Source of the DNA: Calonectria ilicicola
Lineage: Eukaryota > Ascomycota > Sordariomycetes > Hypocreales > Nectriaceae
NCBI GenBank assembly: GCA_020809705.1
Contig: CP085831.1
Location: 620,001 to 684,000, forward strand
DNA length: 64,000 nt
Direction: 5' to 3'
Of the stretch, positions 45,052 to 56,067 are shown in pieces (position 1 is the first letter of the stretch; every line of letters begins with the position of its first letter). Position numbers and translations under genes: made by a program. The notes below the pieces were generated by a model, which was not told the origin of the DNA, did no database searches, and was given only the letters and a program-made list of their open reading frames with translations.

Positions 45052-46113
45052 GCCGATGAGGTTGCTTGGTTTCGCTGCGTGGAGAGGTAGTACCTGGTGC
45101 TGCTACTATGCTGAATAATATGTGTCTTAATCTCCAAAGCCGGGATTTTTAGATTATTTTCACTGGATAATTTTAAGAATGATTGAACTCGAAACCTATA
45201 TTGCCATGCTGATACCGGTGAATAAAAGTTGGTAATGGCACTGTCGCTTACATTGTCTAGGGATGAGTGAGCGCGATGAATTGCTTCATTAGTTACAGAA
45301 AACTTTGTGATACGTAGTGCCCTGGGCGCCGAGGTTTGTGCTGCGGCTGATTTGGTGTGACATCATGACTGCAAATATCGGGGCTGAGAATAGCTTGGCA
45401 TTCGGTTTGACCAATGTGGCAATCTCATTACACGTCATCGCCGTCATAATGTCTCGTGCCTATTAAACCGAGGCTCACATCAACCTGTACTACATACATA
45501 TCGCACAAAGTGCTAGCTGATGGTACCAATTACAATTTTCAGATAACCGACAGCGGAGTTTACCCAAGGTCCCGAAAATGATGAATCTATTGGCCCAAAT
45601 ACGAACTATGGTTCAGGCCAATTAACTCAGAACTCTCGTGGCGAGCAGTGTATTACGATTCATACTTGTTCACCAAGATAGTGAAAGAAGGATACTTTAT
45701 TTTTAACTAGGCGCTCAATCGCACATTGGATAAAAAACTTTGCATACTTTATGTTTACTGAGTTTTGATATGTTATTATATTGCTTACCCTTACTTGCCT
45801 AAGTCATGTAATTAAATTCAAGGTATTAACAGTCATTCCCAGGTATGTATCACGCTCGCGCTTCTCGATGACTCTTCTTGCGCATGGCTGGCTTCTGGCC
45901 CAACTTTATCCCCTTCTAGGATGCGTCTACATGCGCAGTGAAAACCGCAAGACGCTGCCGAACTGTTTTGGCGCGGCGTTGTGACAATTCAATGAGGCAA
46001 CTCGGAGAAGAAATGCTGCGTCGCAAGGCAAACTTTAGGTGTCATGTGGGCACCTGGCTTGCACTGTGCGGCAGGAGTGTCCTGGACCAAACCCCAGCGC
46101 ATCCTTTCCAAAC
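45052..46113. other. Spacer upstream of the beta-lactamase-like pseudogene
   Basis: About 1.06 kb, AT-rich towards the middle. No domain, splice or signal-peptide evidence for a gene. Confidence 0.45.
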
Positions 46114-48004
46114 ATGAGCTCTTGGCTCAGACAAACCTCCCCAAACGTGTCGAGCTATTTTCGTCGCTTCTCCACCAGGGAGCTGCTGTTAGCTTTACCC
46201 CTTCTCGCCACTCTCTTTGCCCTGCTCAACCTCCACCATCGGGAACGCCAGCACAGTCTTTTTGCTGCCAAAATGACATCTCCCTTTGCTGAAAAAATGT
46301 GCCTACCATCTCTTCCTCTTCCTGTTCCTCTTTCCCTTCCCCCTTTACAGCTGCTGACCGTGTTGGTGCCCCAGACTTCAGGACAATGCGCAGCGCATCG
46401 AAGAAATCCGCAATCTCTTCGGCGCCCCATCCTTTGCCGTGGGCATCATCTGACACGGGCAGCGCTCCTTCAAGAGCTTTGGCTACGCCAACAACGAGAC
46501 TGGCCGGCAGCCCGACGAGAATACAATTTACGGCGTGGGGTCATGCACCAAGGCCTTCACCAGCACCGTGCTGAGCTTGCTGGCCCAAGATGGCGACCTG
46601 GATCTCGATGCCCCCGTTTCCGTCAAGATACCGGAGCTCGAGACGCCCTCCAACCCCGCGGTAGCCCAGAATATGACCATCCGCGACATGACCTCGCACT
46701 GTGTCGGCCTCAACCAACTGATCTATGACGTTGTGGGCAAGACTGGAAACGTCTTTGCCCACCGTCGTGATGTTGTTCGAGTCTTCAACCACCTGCCCAA
46801 GGTCGCCGAGTTCCGCTCAGAATGGTAGTACAACAACTGGCTCTTCGCCCTGGCCGGCGTTGTCGTCACTAGATTAACCGGTGTCACCTTTGGAACTTCT
46901 GTCGGTACTGAGGTGCTTTCGAAGCTGGGAATGCATCGGAGCTACTTTACTTACCCGCCAGACGACAACTACGCTCTACCCTATCTCATCTTTGACGAGC
47001 AATCTCCCAAGCCCAATCCCCTGCCTCCATTCGGTGACAGTGATGCCTTAGACAGCTCCGGTTCCATGCGATTCTGTGTCAAGGATATGTTGACCTGGGC
47101 TGACGTCTTGATGAAGGTCTGGAGGGAATCCAATACCAAGCGGACATGGGCTTCTTGGTTGTCTTCTTTTTTCGTCTCTCCCGACAAGCCACGAGCCCTG
47201 GACATTCCTACGAGGCTGCACAAAGCCCTAGAGATCATTCAACAGCCCTACTTCCCTCTAGCAAATAATCCCAAACAAAAATACGCCATGGGGCTCTACA
47301 CGTACAACTTCCCTACGCCCGAGATCAATACAGTCACCAACGAAGAAATCAACAACTCTTCATACGTTCTAGGTCGTGATTCGGGGCCCAAGGTTGTTAT
47401 CGGCCACACTGGGGATTACGGTGGATTCCTTGCCGTGTACTGGACCTTCCCTGAAGAAGACACCGCTATCGTTGTCCTTTGCAACACGTATGAGATCAAC
47501 GGCGATCCAACCAACATTGTGGCTCAATTGATTGCCCAAGAACTCTTCGACATGAAACCGCGCGTCGATATGGTCCAAGTCACCAAGAACCTCGTACAGA
47601 ATGCTCGCAACAGGTGGACCAACGTCAGAGATGACTGGCTATCTCATCGAGTTTTGGGCACGCACCCAGCCAATCTGAGCACATATGTTGGCACATACAC
47701 TTGCAAGGGCCTGACTACAGTACTGGAGATCTCCGTGGTCCAGGGCGAGACCCCGCTTCTGCGTATGCAGATTAATGGCTCACCAGACCAAGAGTTTATC
47801 CTTCATCATTACCACTACAACAGCTGGACTTTTCTTCCCGAGACCCGTGATATCTGTATCAACAAGGGCTACTCCTCCTACATTTCTACCTGGGACTGCT
47901 TTGTTCTGGACTTTGACAATCTTGTTGACGGTGCATTCAATCAAGTGAGGTGGAAGCTTGATGGAGACCCGCGGGTTGCACAGACTGCTTTTACCAGAAT
48001 GTGA
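46114..48004 (+). pseudogene. Beta-lactamase-related serine hydrolase, two in-frame stops
   Basis: The ATG at 46114 opens a membrane-anchor N-terminus (RELLLALPLLATLFALLNL). An intron of about 76 bp (near 46299-46374) then leads to RIEEIRNLFGAPSFAVGII. One frame continues from there to 48004 but is cut by TGA at 46451 and TAG at 46826. Across the stops it is clearly a class C beta-lactamase/penicillin-binding-protein-like (LACTB-type) serine hydrolase: IYGVGSCTKAFTS carries the SxxK nucleophile motif, and the second stop sits right before YNNWLFALAG, the YxN motif. The 363-codon remainder from 46913 is open and includes a C-terminal lipocalin-like region. Both stops could come from C-to-T or G-to-A changes. 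Intact relatives act as esterases, peptidases or lactam hydrolases. The intron edges are the weakest part. Confidence 0.8.
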
Positions 48005-48556
48005 ACAGTTGATCATGTGCGCTATCCAAATTTGTCACCAACTGGTTGATGGATCTTTGTTCCATATCGAGACTAAACGGATGATGAGTTCTCGCAATTT
48101 AGTACCGTAAAAACTCACGAAATTCATCCATGCTGTGGAGCTCTCTACTCAGAACATCTTAACCAAACCTAGTTATCATGATAAGCCTCTTTACAACCCG
48201 GCGGTTATCATTCAGTAGTCATGAATACAAACCCGGGCTATTTTCTGTTACAGTTTGATACGAATGATCTTTATGGTGGCTTCTCTAAGCCACATACCCA
48301 CAGTATGGACGAGTTTTGTGAGATTTCACGGTAAATGAATGTAATTCGTGCTTGAAATAATAGCTCATGACAAATTTCCCTTTCCGTCATCCGATTCCTT
48401 CATCACTGCGACTGCGCAAGCTCGACTTTATGTCCTAAACACATGCCTTCGAACTATTTAATCCTTTAAATCTCGACCAAGATTTCCAACCGAGTAGTCG
48501 CTGATCATCTGAGGCGATTGATTGCGGGGCGCAAGGTCTTTGCCTTGGCGCTGATG
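48005..48556. other. Convergent 3' spacer
   Basis: About 550 bp between the pseudogene and a leftward small gene. Nothing recognised. Confidence 0.4.
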
Positions 48557-49054
48557 CTAATTGATATCAATCCAAGGTTTCTCGCCAAGGTCATCTGGGT
48601 TCGGCTTCCAATCAAGCCAAGGGTTTTGGCCGGATTTCATTTCAGCATTCAGCAATTCTTTCCATGGCTGTGCCAGCTTCGTGGGCTTCGGGGCCACAAG
48701 GTCAGCTTCGGTGATGGAGTCACCAGGACCCGAGGAATCTGTGCTTGAAGCCAGGCCAAGCCGACGATCAGTCATGCTGCCGTCGGAAGAGCTGATGCTC
48801 TGACTGGAGTTGGGTCTCTTGTCAGACCTGGCTGTTTGTGGAAGTAGAGGTTGAAAATGTGGTTTGCGTTTCACTGCCAAAGGTTAGCATCTCCAGTGAG
48901 TTGACATCCAAGTCACAGTCGTCCATGGCGTGTGCTGCGCACATGGACTGGCATATGCATCAAATGTACATGACGACGGGTAGAGGGTTGCATACTAACA
49001 GGTAAAATGGTTAATTTCTTTCGAAGCTGCCTTGGGAAGAATCAGCAGACACAT
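48557..49054 (-). CDS. Small hypothetical protein, two exons
   Basis: Exon 1 49000-49054 and exon 2 48557-48873, with a 126-bp intron (GTTAGT donor, GCTAAC branch, GGCAG acceptor), encode about 123 residues. The frame of exon 2 alone starts with TTG and has a splice acceptor just before it, which is why I add the upstream ATG exon (MCLLILPKAASKEINHF). The protein is Ser/Pro-rich and hydrophilic (SSQSISSSDGSMTDRRLG), with a tryptophan-containing C-terminus (NPWLDWKPNPDDLGEKPWID). It has no domain, signal peptide or membrane segment I recognise and looks like a small disordered fungal protein. The exon structure is plausible but unproven. Confidence 0.42.
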
Positions 49055-49679
49055 GAGTCTGCCTAGTTTATAAATAATTGATATCACCATTACACAGGCA
49101 TCATGTTCACCAAGTCTTTACCCAGTGACCACAAACAAGAAATACCGAAGTGCCTCACACGCCCAGCTTGCCATGTGGCTCTGCTCTTACAAGCGACAAA
49201 CAATGCGTCTACAAGTCAGCTGTTCCGCACGGTGTGTCGTGGCGTGTTTAGACAACGTCAAAAGTAACGCTTCTCAGTTCGGCTGACACCCTATGTCACC
49301 CAATGAATCACATGGCATTTTCGTCAGCCATTATTGAATGGATAGATATCAGATGATACGCCACGTGGCAGTTCGGGAAAAATGCATTTGCATAATGGGT
49401 TTCCTTTCGATCAATTCGCTACATGCTACTATACCATACCGAAAGCTCCGTTCGCTCAAGTTTGAGACGCATATAGTTCTTTTCAACTCTGCCCCACCTT
49501 GTGGGTTTTAACCTGCAGGTGTATTGCCCAATTAGAATAGACAGAGTGTTCAACGCTCCCGAGGTTACCCAAACACGTACGCCCGAAACTCAATGCTTAC
49601 TCGTATCTCGTCCGCTAAGGCGGGGTCCGAGTCTTTGAACGAGGTGTGTGCAGTGTCTGCTCGCACAACGTTAGTATAT
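49055..49679. other. Spacer without a gene
   Basis: About 620 bp; probably the promoter of the leftward hypothetical gene plus the 3' side of the CmcJ-like relic. No coding sequence supported. Confidence 0.4.
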
Positions 49680-50117
49680 TCAAGGGACACTCGAGTAATG
49701 TTTCCCAATGTGGATTGACGCACACTCGGCAATATTGGGCATCTCCTTGCTTGCAGAGTCCATGATTTTGATCAACCATGTCTCGTTGTCATCCTGCTTG
49801 TCAATGTAGTACCATCGTTGATCCTTCGAGTGGCCGAACATGAGGTTCTCGGAGACCGCATGCGGGTACACTAGGTCGGTGGCAAGGCCGTCACCAACAC
49901 AGGTGCGAGAATCGCAAAGGACAAGCGGATTCTGGAGAACCGGCCTCTTCAATCGCTTCCAAACACTGCGAACGAGTCAATTTTTACCACTCTGAATATC
50001 ATTCATCAAGGTCACATACTTGATTACCCTAAATCGGTTAGAAAGCAGCAGATCTGCTCTGGGCCCAAAGTCGCTTTCAATCTACCTGATTGTTCCATCG
50101 TATGTTTGATCTGTCAT
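49680..50117 (-). pseudogene. CmcJ/AsaB-like oxygenase-family relic
   Basis: The segment RFRVIN|VWKRLKRPVLQNPLVLCDSRT, restored across a 54-bp intron at 49966-50019 (GTATGT to CGCAG), followed by VYPHAVSENLMFGHSKDQRWYYI, matches the C-terminal half of the CmcJ/AsaB-like family of fungal 2-oxoglutarate-dependent-oxygenase-type proteins, which usually have about 270-330 residues. Upstream, an ATG at 50117 opens the same frame, but it hits TAG at 50082-50084. The N-terminal half expected for the family, including its HVDQ-like stretch, is missing. The 3' end also stops early (GKHYSSVP) compared with relatives. I read this as a truncated and mutated gene remnant. The family assignment is from memory of conserved motifs. 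Confidence 0.55.
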
Positions 50118-50555
50118 TTCAACGAGAACTGGGGTTAGACACTGCCTTGCGCCACACACTACGTGGCCAAACTATACCGCTATGAGCAACAGTACTCGGT
50201 CTCCCAAAATACGACGCCCTAGAGGTCTTGTCTTCCAGAGGACCCTCGGATGGATCCCGTGTTGCTGGACCACTGCGTCGAAGCTGCCACGTGTGAGGAT
50301 TCAAACTCGGTCAATGTTGGCATGAATACGAACTGTGTGATCAAAAACTATAACTTGAACACATACTTAGATTATTAATACATTGGTCAATTTATATAAG
50401 AGATACCATTGACACATATCCATAAATTGTTCGGCGGGGTTAACACGTATTAAAGCCGACGAATGCCCCGCGCTCGTACTCCCAAATCTTCTGACAACAC
50501 TGGAAATTTTAGATTTTGCATCTTCTTCCTTTTTTCACTCGCTTATCTTATCATC
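50118..50555. other. Divergent spacer
   Basis: About 440 bp between the CmcJ-like relic and the GNAT gene. A 61-codon frame on the minus strand may be decayed 5' sequence of the relic, but I cannot show it. Confidence 0.35.
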
Positions 50556-51716
50556 ATGATGCCACTCCCTTCTGATTTCGACCCCAACTCACTGATACTG
50601 CGCCAGGCTACCCAAGAAGAAAAAATTCAAAGTTGGCGTAATAACAGTGCGGCATGGGGTGGCAACCTCTCCACGGAACAATGGATTTGCCTGCAGACAG
50701 TCAATGGCAATCGGGAGCTCACCCGTGATGGTGGCATCCGATATTGGGTTTTCACTGATGACGCTGAGATTTATTGCTCTGCCGAGACCCTCAAAAAGCA
50801 AGTTGCGGTGCATTTTCCGGGCACTGCCCAGGTTGACATGAAGTCGAGTTATGGTGTCGCGTGTGTTTTTACACCCGCCAAGTATAGGCGTAGGGGTATC
50901 GCGTCAGCCATGATGCGTCGTCTAGCCGAATGGTTTGACAGCAACGAAGCGCAATGCGATTTCACCACCTTGTTCTCTGCTGTAGGGGTATGATTGTCCA
51001 AACTTCACCCGACTCCACACAAACACTCATGGTAGCATATCTAGAATTTCTATGAACCATTTGGTTGGTCAATTGTACCAACGTAGGAGATGCGTATTTT
51101 CACAGAAAATGCAAAGGCTTTTCGAAACGACTCTGGAGCTGCTGTTTTGACAAAAGAGGCGTTGCAAAAATACTGCGAGGCTGATGTTCAATCAATCATT
51201 AACTCCACCAAGTCTCCACCATCTACTCACCACGACCGGGACACACGTGTTACTTTCCTCCCAACCTACGCCTCGGCAAAGCGGCATTTTGGGACCGAGG
51301 AATATCTAGCATCGATTTTGCCCAATTTGCCCGACTCGATCCCGTCAGAGAAAGGTGCTACGATATCTGGTAATCAAGCATGGTGTTACTGGGTGCACGA
51401 CTTTCTCTCTGGTAGACTAACTATCTTACGCCTAAGTGTACAAGAAGTTGAGACAGATAAAGACAAGACTATTGACCAAATTGTTCTTCTTCTTCAGGCT
51501 GCTGTCTCAGAGGCCGCTCGCTGGGGACTAAGTCAGGTTGCTCTTTGGCACCCTGAATCACGAGTTTTGGCTGCTTGTTCGCGCCTTGGTGCTGAGATTA
51601 TCGTTAGAAATGAGATAGAGAACTTTATCCCGTATCTGAGGTGGAAAGGGCAAGATAAGGGTGGATCGACCACAGGAGTCTTTTGGGGGTTTAGGGAAGC
51701 ATACCAGCGATGTTAA
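50556..51716 (+). pseudogene. GNAT acetyltransferase (LYC1-like) with an in-frame stop
   Basis: Exon 1 from ATG 50556/50559 (MPLPSDFDPNSLILRQAT) runs to 50987, and an intron at 50988-51044 (GTATGA to CTAG) leads to NFYEPFGWSIVPT. That join restores the GNAT core VFTPAKYRRRGIASAMMRRLAEWF...SAVG|NFYEPFGW, where RRRGIA is the acetyl-CoA loop. Thirteen codons into exon 2 there is TAG (51084-51086), after which the same frame stays open to 51716 with GVFWGFREAY at the end. The layout and length fit the yeast LYC1-type N-acetyltransferase family. The stop is one base from CAG (Gln). No intron of normal size removes it. The gene is probably inactive or makes only the N-terminal part, unless the base is a sequencing error. 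Confidence 0.72.
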
Positions 51717-51854
51717 TTGCGACATTACCATTTTCGAATAATCCAAGAAGATGGTTCTCTACGAGTGTTGTATTAAGCCACGCCATGAGATTAACTCTAA
51801 TTGAGTATGATGTATCGAATGTAGAAATATCTTCCCTTGTAAAGGGGGTACATA

Positions 51855-52450
51855 GAATATGAAACTGTTTCCATAGCCTGGATAGACTCGAATAGGCAGA
51901 AACCTAGCACTATTGAGTATTGGAGCCTATAAGAAAGGCCTTTTGAGAAGAGAATCCTTTAACCTTTCTATAATATATAGCTTAAAGTTAATTATTTGTA
52001 AAAGAAGTAAAATAAAAGAATTAAAAATATTAAATTAATAAGTAACACACATAAATATAAGGATTTTAAAATAAAAATAATATTATATATTTTAACAAAT
52101 ATAAAATTTAATATAAAACTTTTAAAATTTTAAAAGATTTAATAAAAATAAATGAAAATATAAAAAATATTTAAATTATAAATTAAAATTTATAATAAAA
52201 TTAAAGAAAGTAAAAAGTCTATTAGGTATAAAAATGAATTTACTGATATATACTTTAAGAGCTAAAATTTATAATAGGCTGTTAAAAATATTCGATTAGT
52301 TATTGCTAATATATATTAACGCGCGTTTTGTAACGATATTTGGGCAGTCTCCATATGCGTTAAAATGAAGGTTTTGGTGGGTTTATTTGGAGAAGAGGAA
52401 GTTCATCCATGATTATTTTTTGCTGCATTTTTGATTAGGCCATGCGGCAT
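51855..52450 (+). pseudogene. AT-rich, RIP-like relic of a TPR-type NLR gene 3' end
   Basis: This block aligns base by base with about 42740-43390, the last TPR repeats, stop and 3' flank of the NLR gene at 40.0 kb. Anchors include GTATTGGAGC at both sites, a run matching caaactcttgaaaaatctga as aaaacttttaaaattttaaa, and matching 3' flanks (atgattatttttt, aggcca). Nearly all differences are G to A or C to T, and the middle (51970-52330) is almost purely A+T. No reading frame survives. This is what repeat-induced point mutation does to duplicated DNA in ascomycetes. It lies between the broken GNAT gene and an NmrA-like gene. Confidence 0.8.
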
Positions 52451-52473
52451 AGATATAATGTACCGTGGTCTGA

Positions 52474-53412
52474 CTATTTCAATTCAAAGTGCTCCCGTCT
52501 CAGGAATCCCTCAAAGGAAGTCAGAGGACCCCACGCCTGCTTGATGCCCCGTGCGACATCTGCCTTCATCATCGGCCCGTAATACCCATAGTCCCTAAAA
52601 AGTGAATAAACGCCAAGCAGATAGTCGGTCGACTTCCCTTCAGGTAAACTGCGTCTGAAAACCTCCTCAGGCATAGCGTGAAATTTAATTGACTTTCCAG
52701 AGACCGCGGAGCATATCTCGGCAATCTCACCCCAGGTGTACAACCCTTGCGCTGCAGCAATATCTTTTCCTTCGTACTCATCTGGTGCTGTGAGGATGGA
52801 AGCAACCCATTTTCCGGCATCAGCCGAGTCAATGAGTGGCATTAGTGTATCCTCAGTGCAGCTGTTTCTGAACTCAAAAGTCCCATCGTTTGCTGGAGAC
52901 GGAGTTGGTGCCATAACGCTGAAGAAGTTTTGCATGTAGAATGCAGGAACGAAGAACGAAGACTTGATGGGCATCGCGCGGATACGCTGCTCAATTTCCG
53001 CCTTGACATCGAAATGGTCGATATGAAGCTTGCCATTGGAGAACTCCCGTACAAATGGTAGCGAGCTCCAAATGACATATTTTGCTTCAGCCTTGATCAG
53101 CTCCTCACAAAGTGCGGCCGCCTGCCGAGTTTTGATTTCAACTGTGTTGCCAATCTGTTGGGTGTTTGTCATGGCGAAAACGGTATGTGCGCCAGCGAGA
53201 GCGGCCTTCAAGGAGGCGGGCTCATCCAGATCAGCTTCAACAACTTCGGCGCCTTTTTGGAGAAGAGCTTGGGCGGCGGGGTTCGAAGCTGAACGAGTTA
53301 TCGCCCGAACAGCATATTGTTCCGACAACTCGGCGGTGTCAAGGACAATATTGGCAACTGAGCCACCCTGATTGCCAGTGGCACCAAAAACGACCAAGAC
53401 CTTTCGTGACAT
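52474..53412 (-). CDS. NmrA-like NAD(P)-binding protein
   Basis: A single-exon protein of 312 residues with ATG at 53412. It has the glycine motif VVFGATGNQGGSVANIV, the family landmark AKYVIWSSLPF, and a substrate-side region containing SSFFVPAFYMQNF. NmrA-like proteins bind NAD(P)+ with an SDR-type Rossmann fold but lack the SDR catalytic tyrosine; they work as redox-sensing regulators or as reductases. It shares the fold but not close identity with the 11.5-12.4 kb NmrA-like gene. The minus-strand upstream GAATAAATACC could be the TATA box. The 3' end abuts the AT-rich NLR relic. The frame is intact and shows no AT bias itself. Confidence 0.88.
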   Translation of the reverse strand: MSRKVLVVFGATGNQGGSVANIVLDTAELSEQYAVRAITRSASNPAAQALLQKGAEVVEADLDEPASLKAALAGAHTVFAMTNTQQIGNTVEIKTRQAAALCEELIKAEAKYVIWSSLPFVREFSNGKLHIDHFDVKAEIEQRIRAMPIKSSFFVPAFYMQNFFSVMAPTPSPANDGTFEFRNSCTEDTLMPLIDSADAGKWVASILTAPDEYEGKDIAAAQGLYTWGEIAEICSAVSGKSIKFHAMPEEVFRRSLPEGKSTDYLLGVYSLFRDYGYYGPMMKADVARGIKQAWGPLTSFEGFLRREHFELK

Positions 53413-54391
53413 TGCAGGTGTAGTTAGTATACAGCAAACTATCTGAATGAGAATTTATGTGCCGGTATTTATTCCCCGGCCACTCCATTCCTTGGTCTGA
53501 CGTGTTTGAATCGGAAAGAATTACTAGAGCGTGATGTGAGGGATGGGACTCCAAAGCCAGAGCCCATAGCGCTCGATTGGTAATCCGAGTTTGGTATACT
53601 GTAACTTACGTGATCAAGTTTCTCAAGCTATTAAAAGCAAGTATGATTTGGTGGGGACACTGGCAATGATCCATAGTTTAGTATTGCTGCACGTAGCTGT
53701 CTTCAAATTCCGGAAGGCTAACCTGAATAGGTTGGGTCAAGTTACCAAAAACCTTGTCACAAAACGTCACTATGATGCCTGGCAAAGTTTTCCTCCGTAG
53801 GATAGTAGAATGAAAGATCATACCCGGTTATTTTATTTTTTATTTTTGTAACCTAGCAGAAATTGGATGTGCACCGGCTCAATGATTCACGTGTAGTGTT
53901 GGTCACCGCATTTCACCTCAGAACGCCCTGTGGATGTGAGGTACGTACTTTGAGAGGTTTTGGAGACTGGCCCGTGAACTATTGACTAGAAGAGCGGGAT
54001 TATTCGATTACCACCTGTAAAAAGATTCGGAAGGAGCCAGCAGGAGCTCAAAATAATGTGGTGGCTGAGAATATTCTCTCGCTTAAGACACTAGGATTTT
54101 GACGTCGTTTGTCATATTTGTTATTTAGTTCAATTTAGGACAGACATTAAATCTGAGTGATACATGCTTTGTTTGGTAAACAAAGGATTGGAACATTCAG
54201 CTTTAGCTTTGTTTGTTCAACGCCAAACTGTGCATCATTGTTTAATTTGCGGGAAATGTCTAACGTGTCACAAACAAAAGTGTCACAAACAAAGAAGTCC
54301 TAAACTATATTATTTCTAGCCATGATTTTGAAATCCAGCACACACGAAAGTCGACATTTGGCACCTGCAATACTGCCCTTTTCTATTCACC
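53413..54391. other. Divergent intergenic region
   Basis: About 980 bp between a leftward NmrA-like gene and a rightward F-box gene, expected to hold both promoters. No gene is seen. A repeated motif gtgtcacaaacaaa occurs twice near 54267-54293. Confidence 0.45.
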
Positions 54392-55402
54392 ATGGCTAAC
54401 TTCATCAGACTGCCACTGGAGATATTAGACTGTATTGTCGAAGCACTTCCAGTGGCCGCGTTGCCAAAGTTCCGACAGGTCTGCAAACTAACGGCTCTAC
54501 GGACGACCCCTCGTTATGGAAAAGAACTTTTCAACCGTCAGACCATCTGGATCGATCAGAACAGACTGGAAGAGTTTGACGCTATCTCAAAGGACGCAGT
54601 GTTTGGGAAATCTATCGAAATCCTCAATATCAACATCTGCGACCCTTGCTACCTGAGCAAGCTTTATCCTGTAACAGCGGCGATAGGCGACGCAGAAAGT
54701 CTTGAAGATACGGCTGGGGAGGGAAGTAGCGGTTTTGAAATATTTGGCGAGGATGGTTTTGCCGAGAATGCCGGTGATGACGAGATTCACGTCCAAGCCA
54801 GAGTTATTACTGCGTTCTTAGTTCAGGGTATGAAACGCCTCAATAACTGCAGAGAGATCAATATTTTTGATACGGGGGGGTGCATCCTTCGTAATGATGC
54901 CATTTCAACTATAGATCCTGTGGGAGACGGGATTTCAAAGGTTCGCATCCAATTGCTACACCATATCTCGGTCGCAACCTTCACTACCATCATCCGCAAC
55001 AATATGAAGATTGATACACTTCAATTGGGCGTCTGTCTCAATATGGGACTTGGGCGCTTCATGGATGTCTTGGAACATACGGGACCAGACAATCTCGTGC
55101 TATCGCGAATCCGCAACCTTAGCCTTTATCTAAATCTAGCCCATATCCAAGGTTTTGATTCAGGCCTGGCTTGGACATATGAGTTGGACCAGCTTTTGCA
55201 GTTGATGCCAAATCTTTCTAGCCTTGAAATGGGCATAAACTTCTGGGTTGGCCAACCTCCCTTGACTTGGTTCCAAAACTTATGCTCCAAGGATTCTGCG
55301 CCGTCATTAAATTATGCAAAACTCATGTCTCTTTGGTGTCAAGGTGATTATGTGACCTTTGAAAGGTGTCACGACAAACCGGTATTTACTTTTTCTGCAT
55401 AA
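54392..55402 (+). CDS. F-box/LRR-like protein, paralogue 1
   Basis: A single exon of 336 residues with a good ATG context (CACCATGG). It opens with an F-box (FIRLPLEILDCIVEALPVAALPKFRQVCK). A leucine-rich C-terminal half follows, including IRNLSLYLNLAHI and ELDQLLQLMPNLSSLEM. It is a paralogue of the next gene at 56.1 kb: both share IRNxSL and LLQxMPNLSxL segments. Relative to that paralogue it ends earlier, with no counterpart of the last leucine-rich block (LRKIELWGVDLVDG), so it may be C-terminally shortened. F-box/LRR proteins supply substrates to SCF ubiquitin ligases. The specific target is unknown. Confidence 0.75.
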   Translation: MANFIRLPLEILDCIVEALPVAALPKFRQVCKLTALRTTPRYGKELFNRQTIWIDQNRLEEFDAISKDAVFGKSIEILNINICDPCYLSKLYPVTAAIGDAESLEDTAGEGSSGFEIFGEDGFAENAGDDEIHVQARVITAFLVQGMKRLNNCREINIFDTGGCILRNDAISTIDPVGDGISKVRIQLLHHISVATFTTIIRNNMKIDTLQLGVCLNMGLGRFMDVLEHTGPDNLVLSRIRNLSLYLNLAHIQGFDSGLAWTYELDQLLQLMPNLSSLEMGINFWVGQPPLTWFQNLCSKDSAPSLNYAKLMSLWCQGDYVTFERCHDKPVFTFSA

Positions 55403-56067
55403 CTTTAATACAAGCTGATGGAAAGTATTTCGAAGACCAGGATCTTCTTCTCAAAAGAACTTGTAAACGTCTTTGGAAAGTTGTTTGTCTAAGAAATACC
55501 GAAGTACCCTAGCCTTAGAAAAGACAATTGAAGAGATCTGATACATGTGTAATGGGGACCCAATTTATCATTCACCACAACTCACAATATGTTGTCACAG
55601 AGCTTGTTTCGATTATGCTAAGCGGCATGTACATGCCATTCAAGATTCGATCCGATTTCATGGCTTTGTAATAACTAGTGACAGAATGGACAGGAATGAC
55701 AAGTCTGCTAAATATTACTGAAAATTTGAGAAAATGATAGGCGATAGTCGAAAATAATATAGATCATCTGTGAAATACTTGCCTGATTCTACTATTTGCC
55801 ATCAATTAAAAGGCCAATGCCGTATTTAACTTTTGTTCCGATATATCATGGGTACCGAAATTCGAGGACCAAATGTTCTTGTGTTGCATTTGTTTCATAA
55901 ATGAACGCGCGGGCATGTTCCCTTGTTTACCATTTTCTGCGGGCGAACGTATTAGGTCCCGTATTGTACACTGAAGAAGCTATTAACTATAAAAATCATC
56001 CCCGTCAACCGCCTATACGGGTAGCAGGTTTGAGCGAATATATTCACACGTACTAAATCACGAAATC
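55403..56067. other. Spacer between the two F-box paralogues
   Basis: About 660 bp, AT-rich, no gene recognised. Confidence 0.45.

Noticed and set aside
51075..51105. A 31-bp intron removing the GNAT TAG
   Set aside because: Too short for a normal fungal intron, and it would delete conserved codons.
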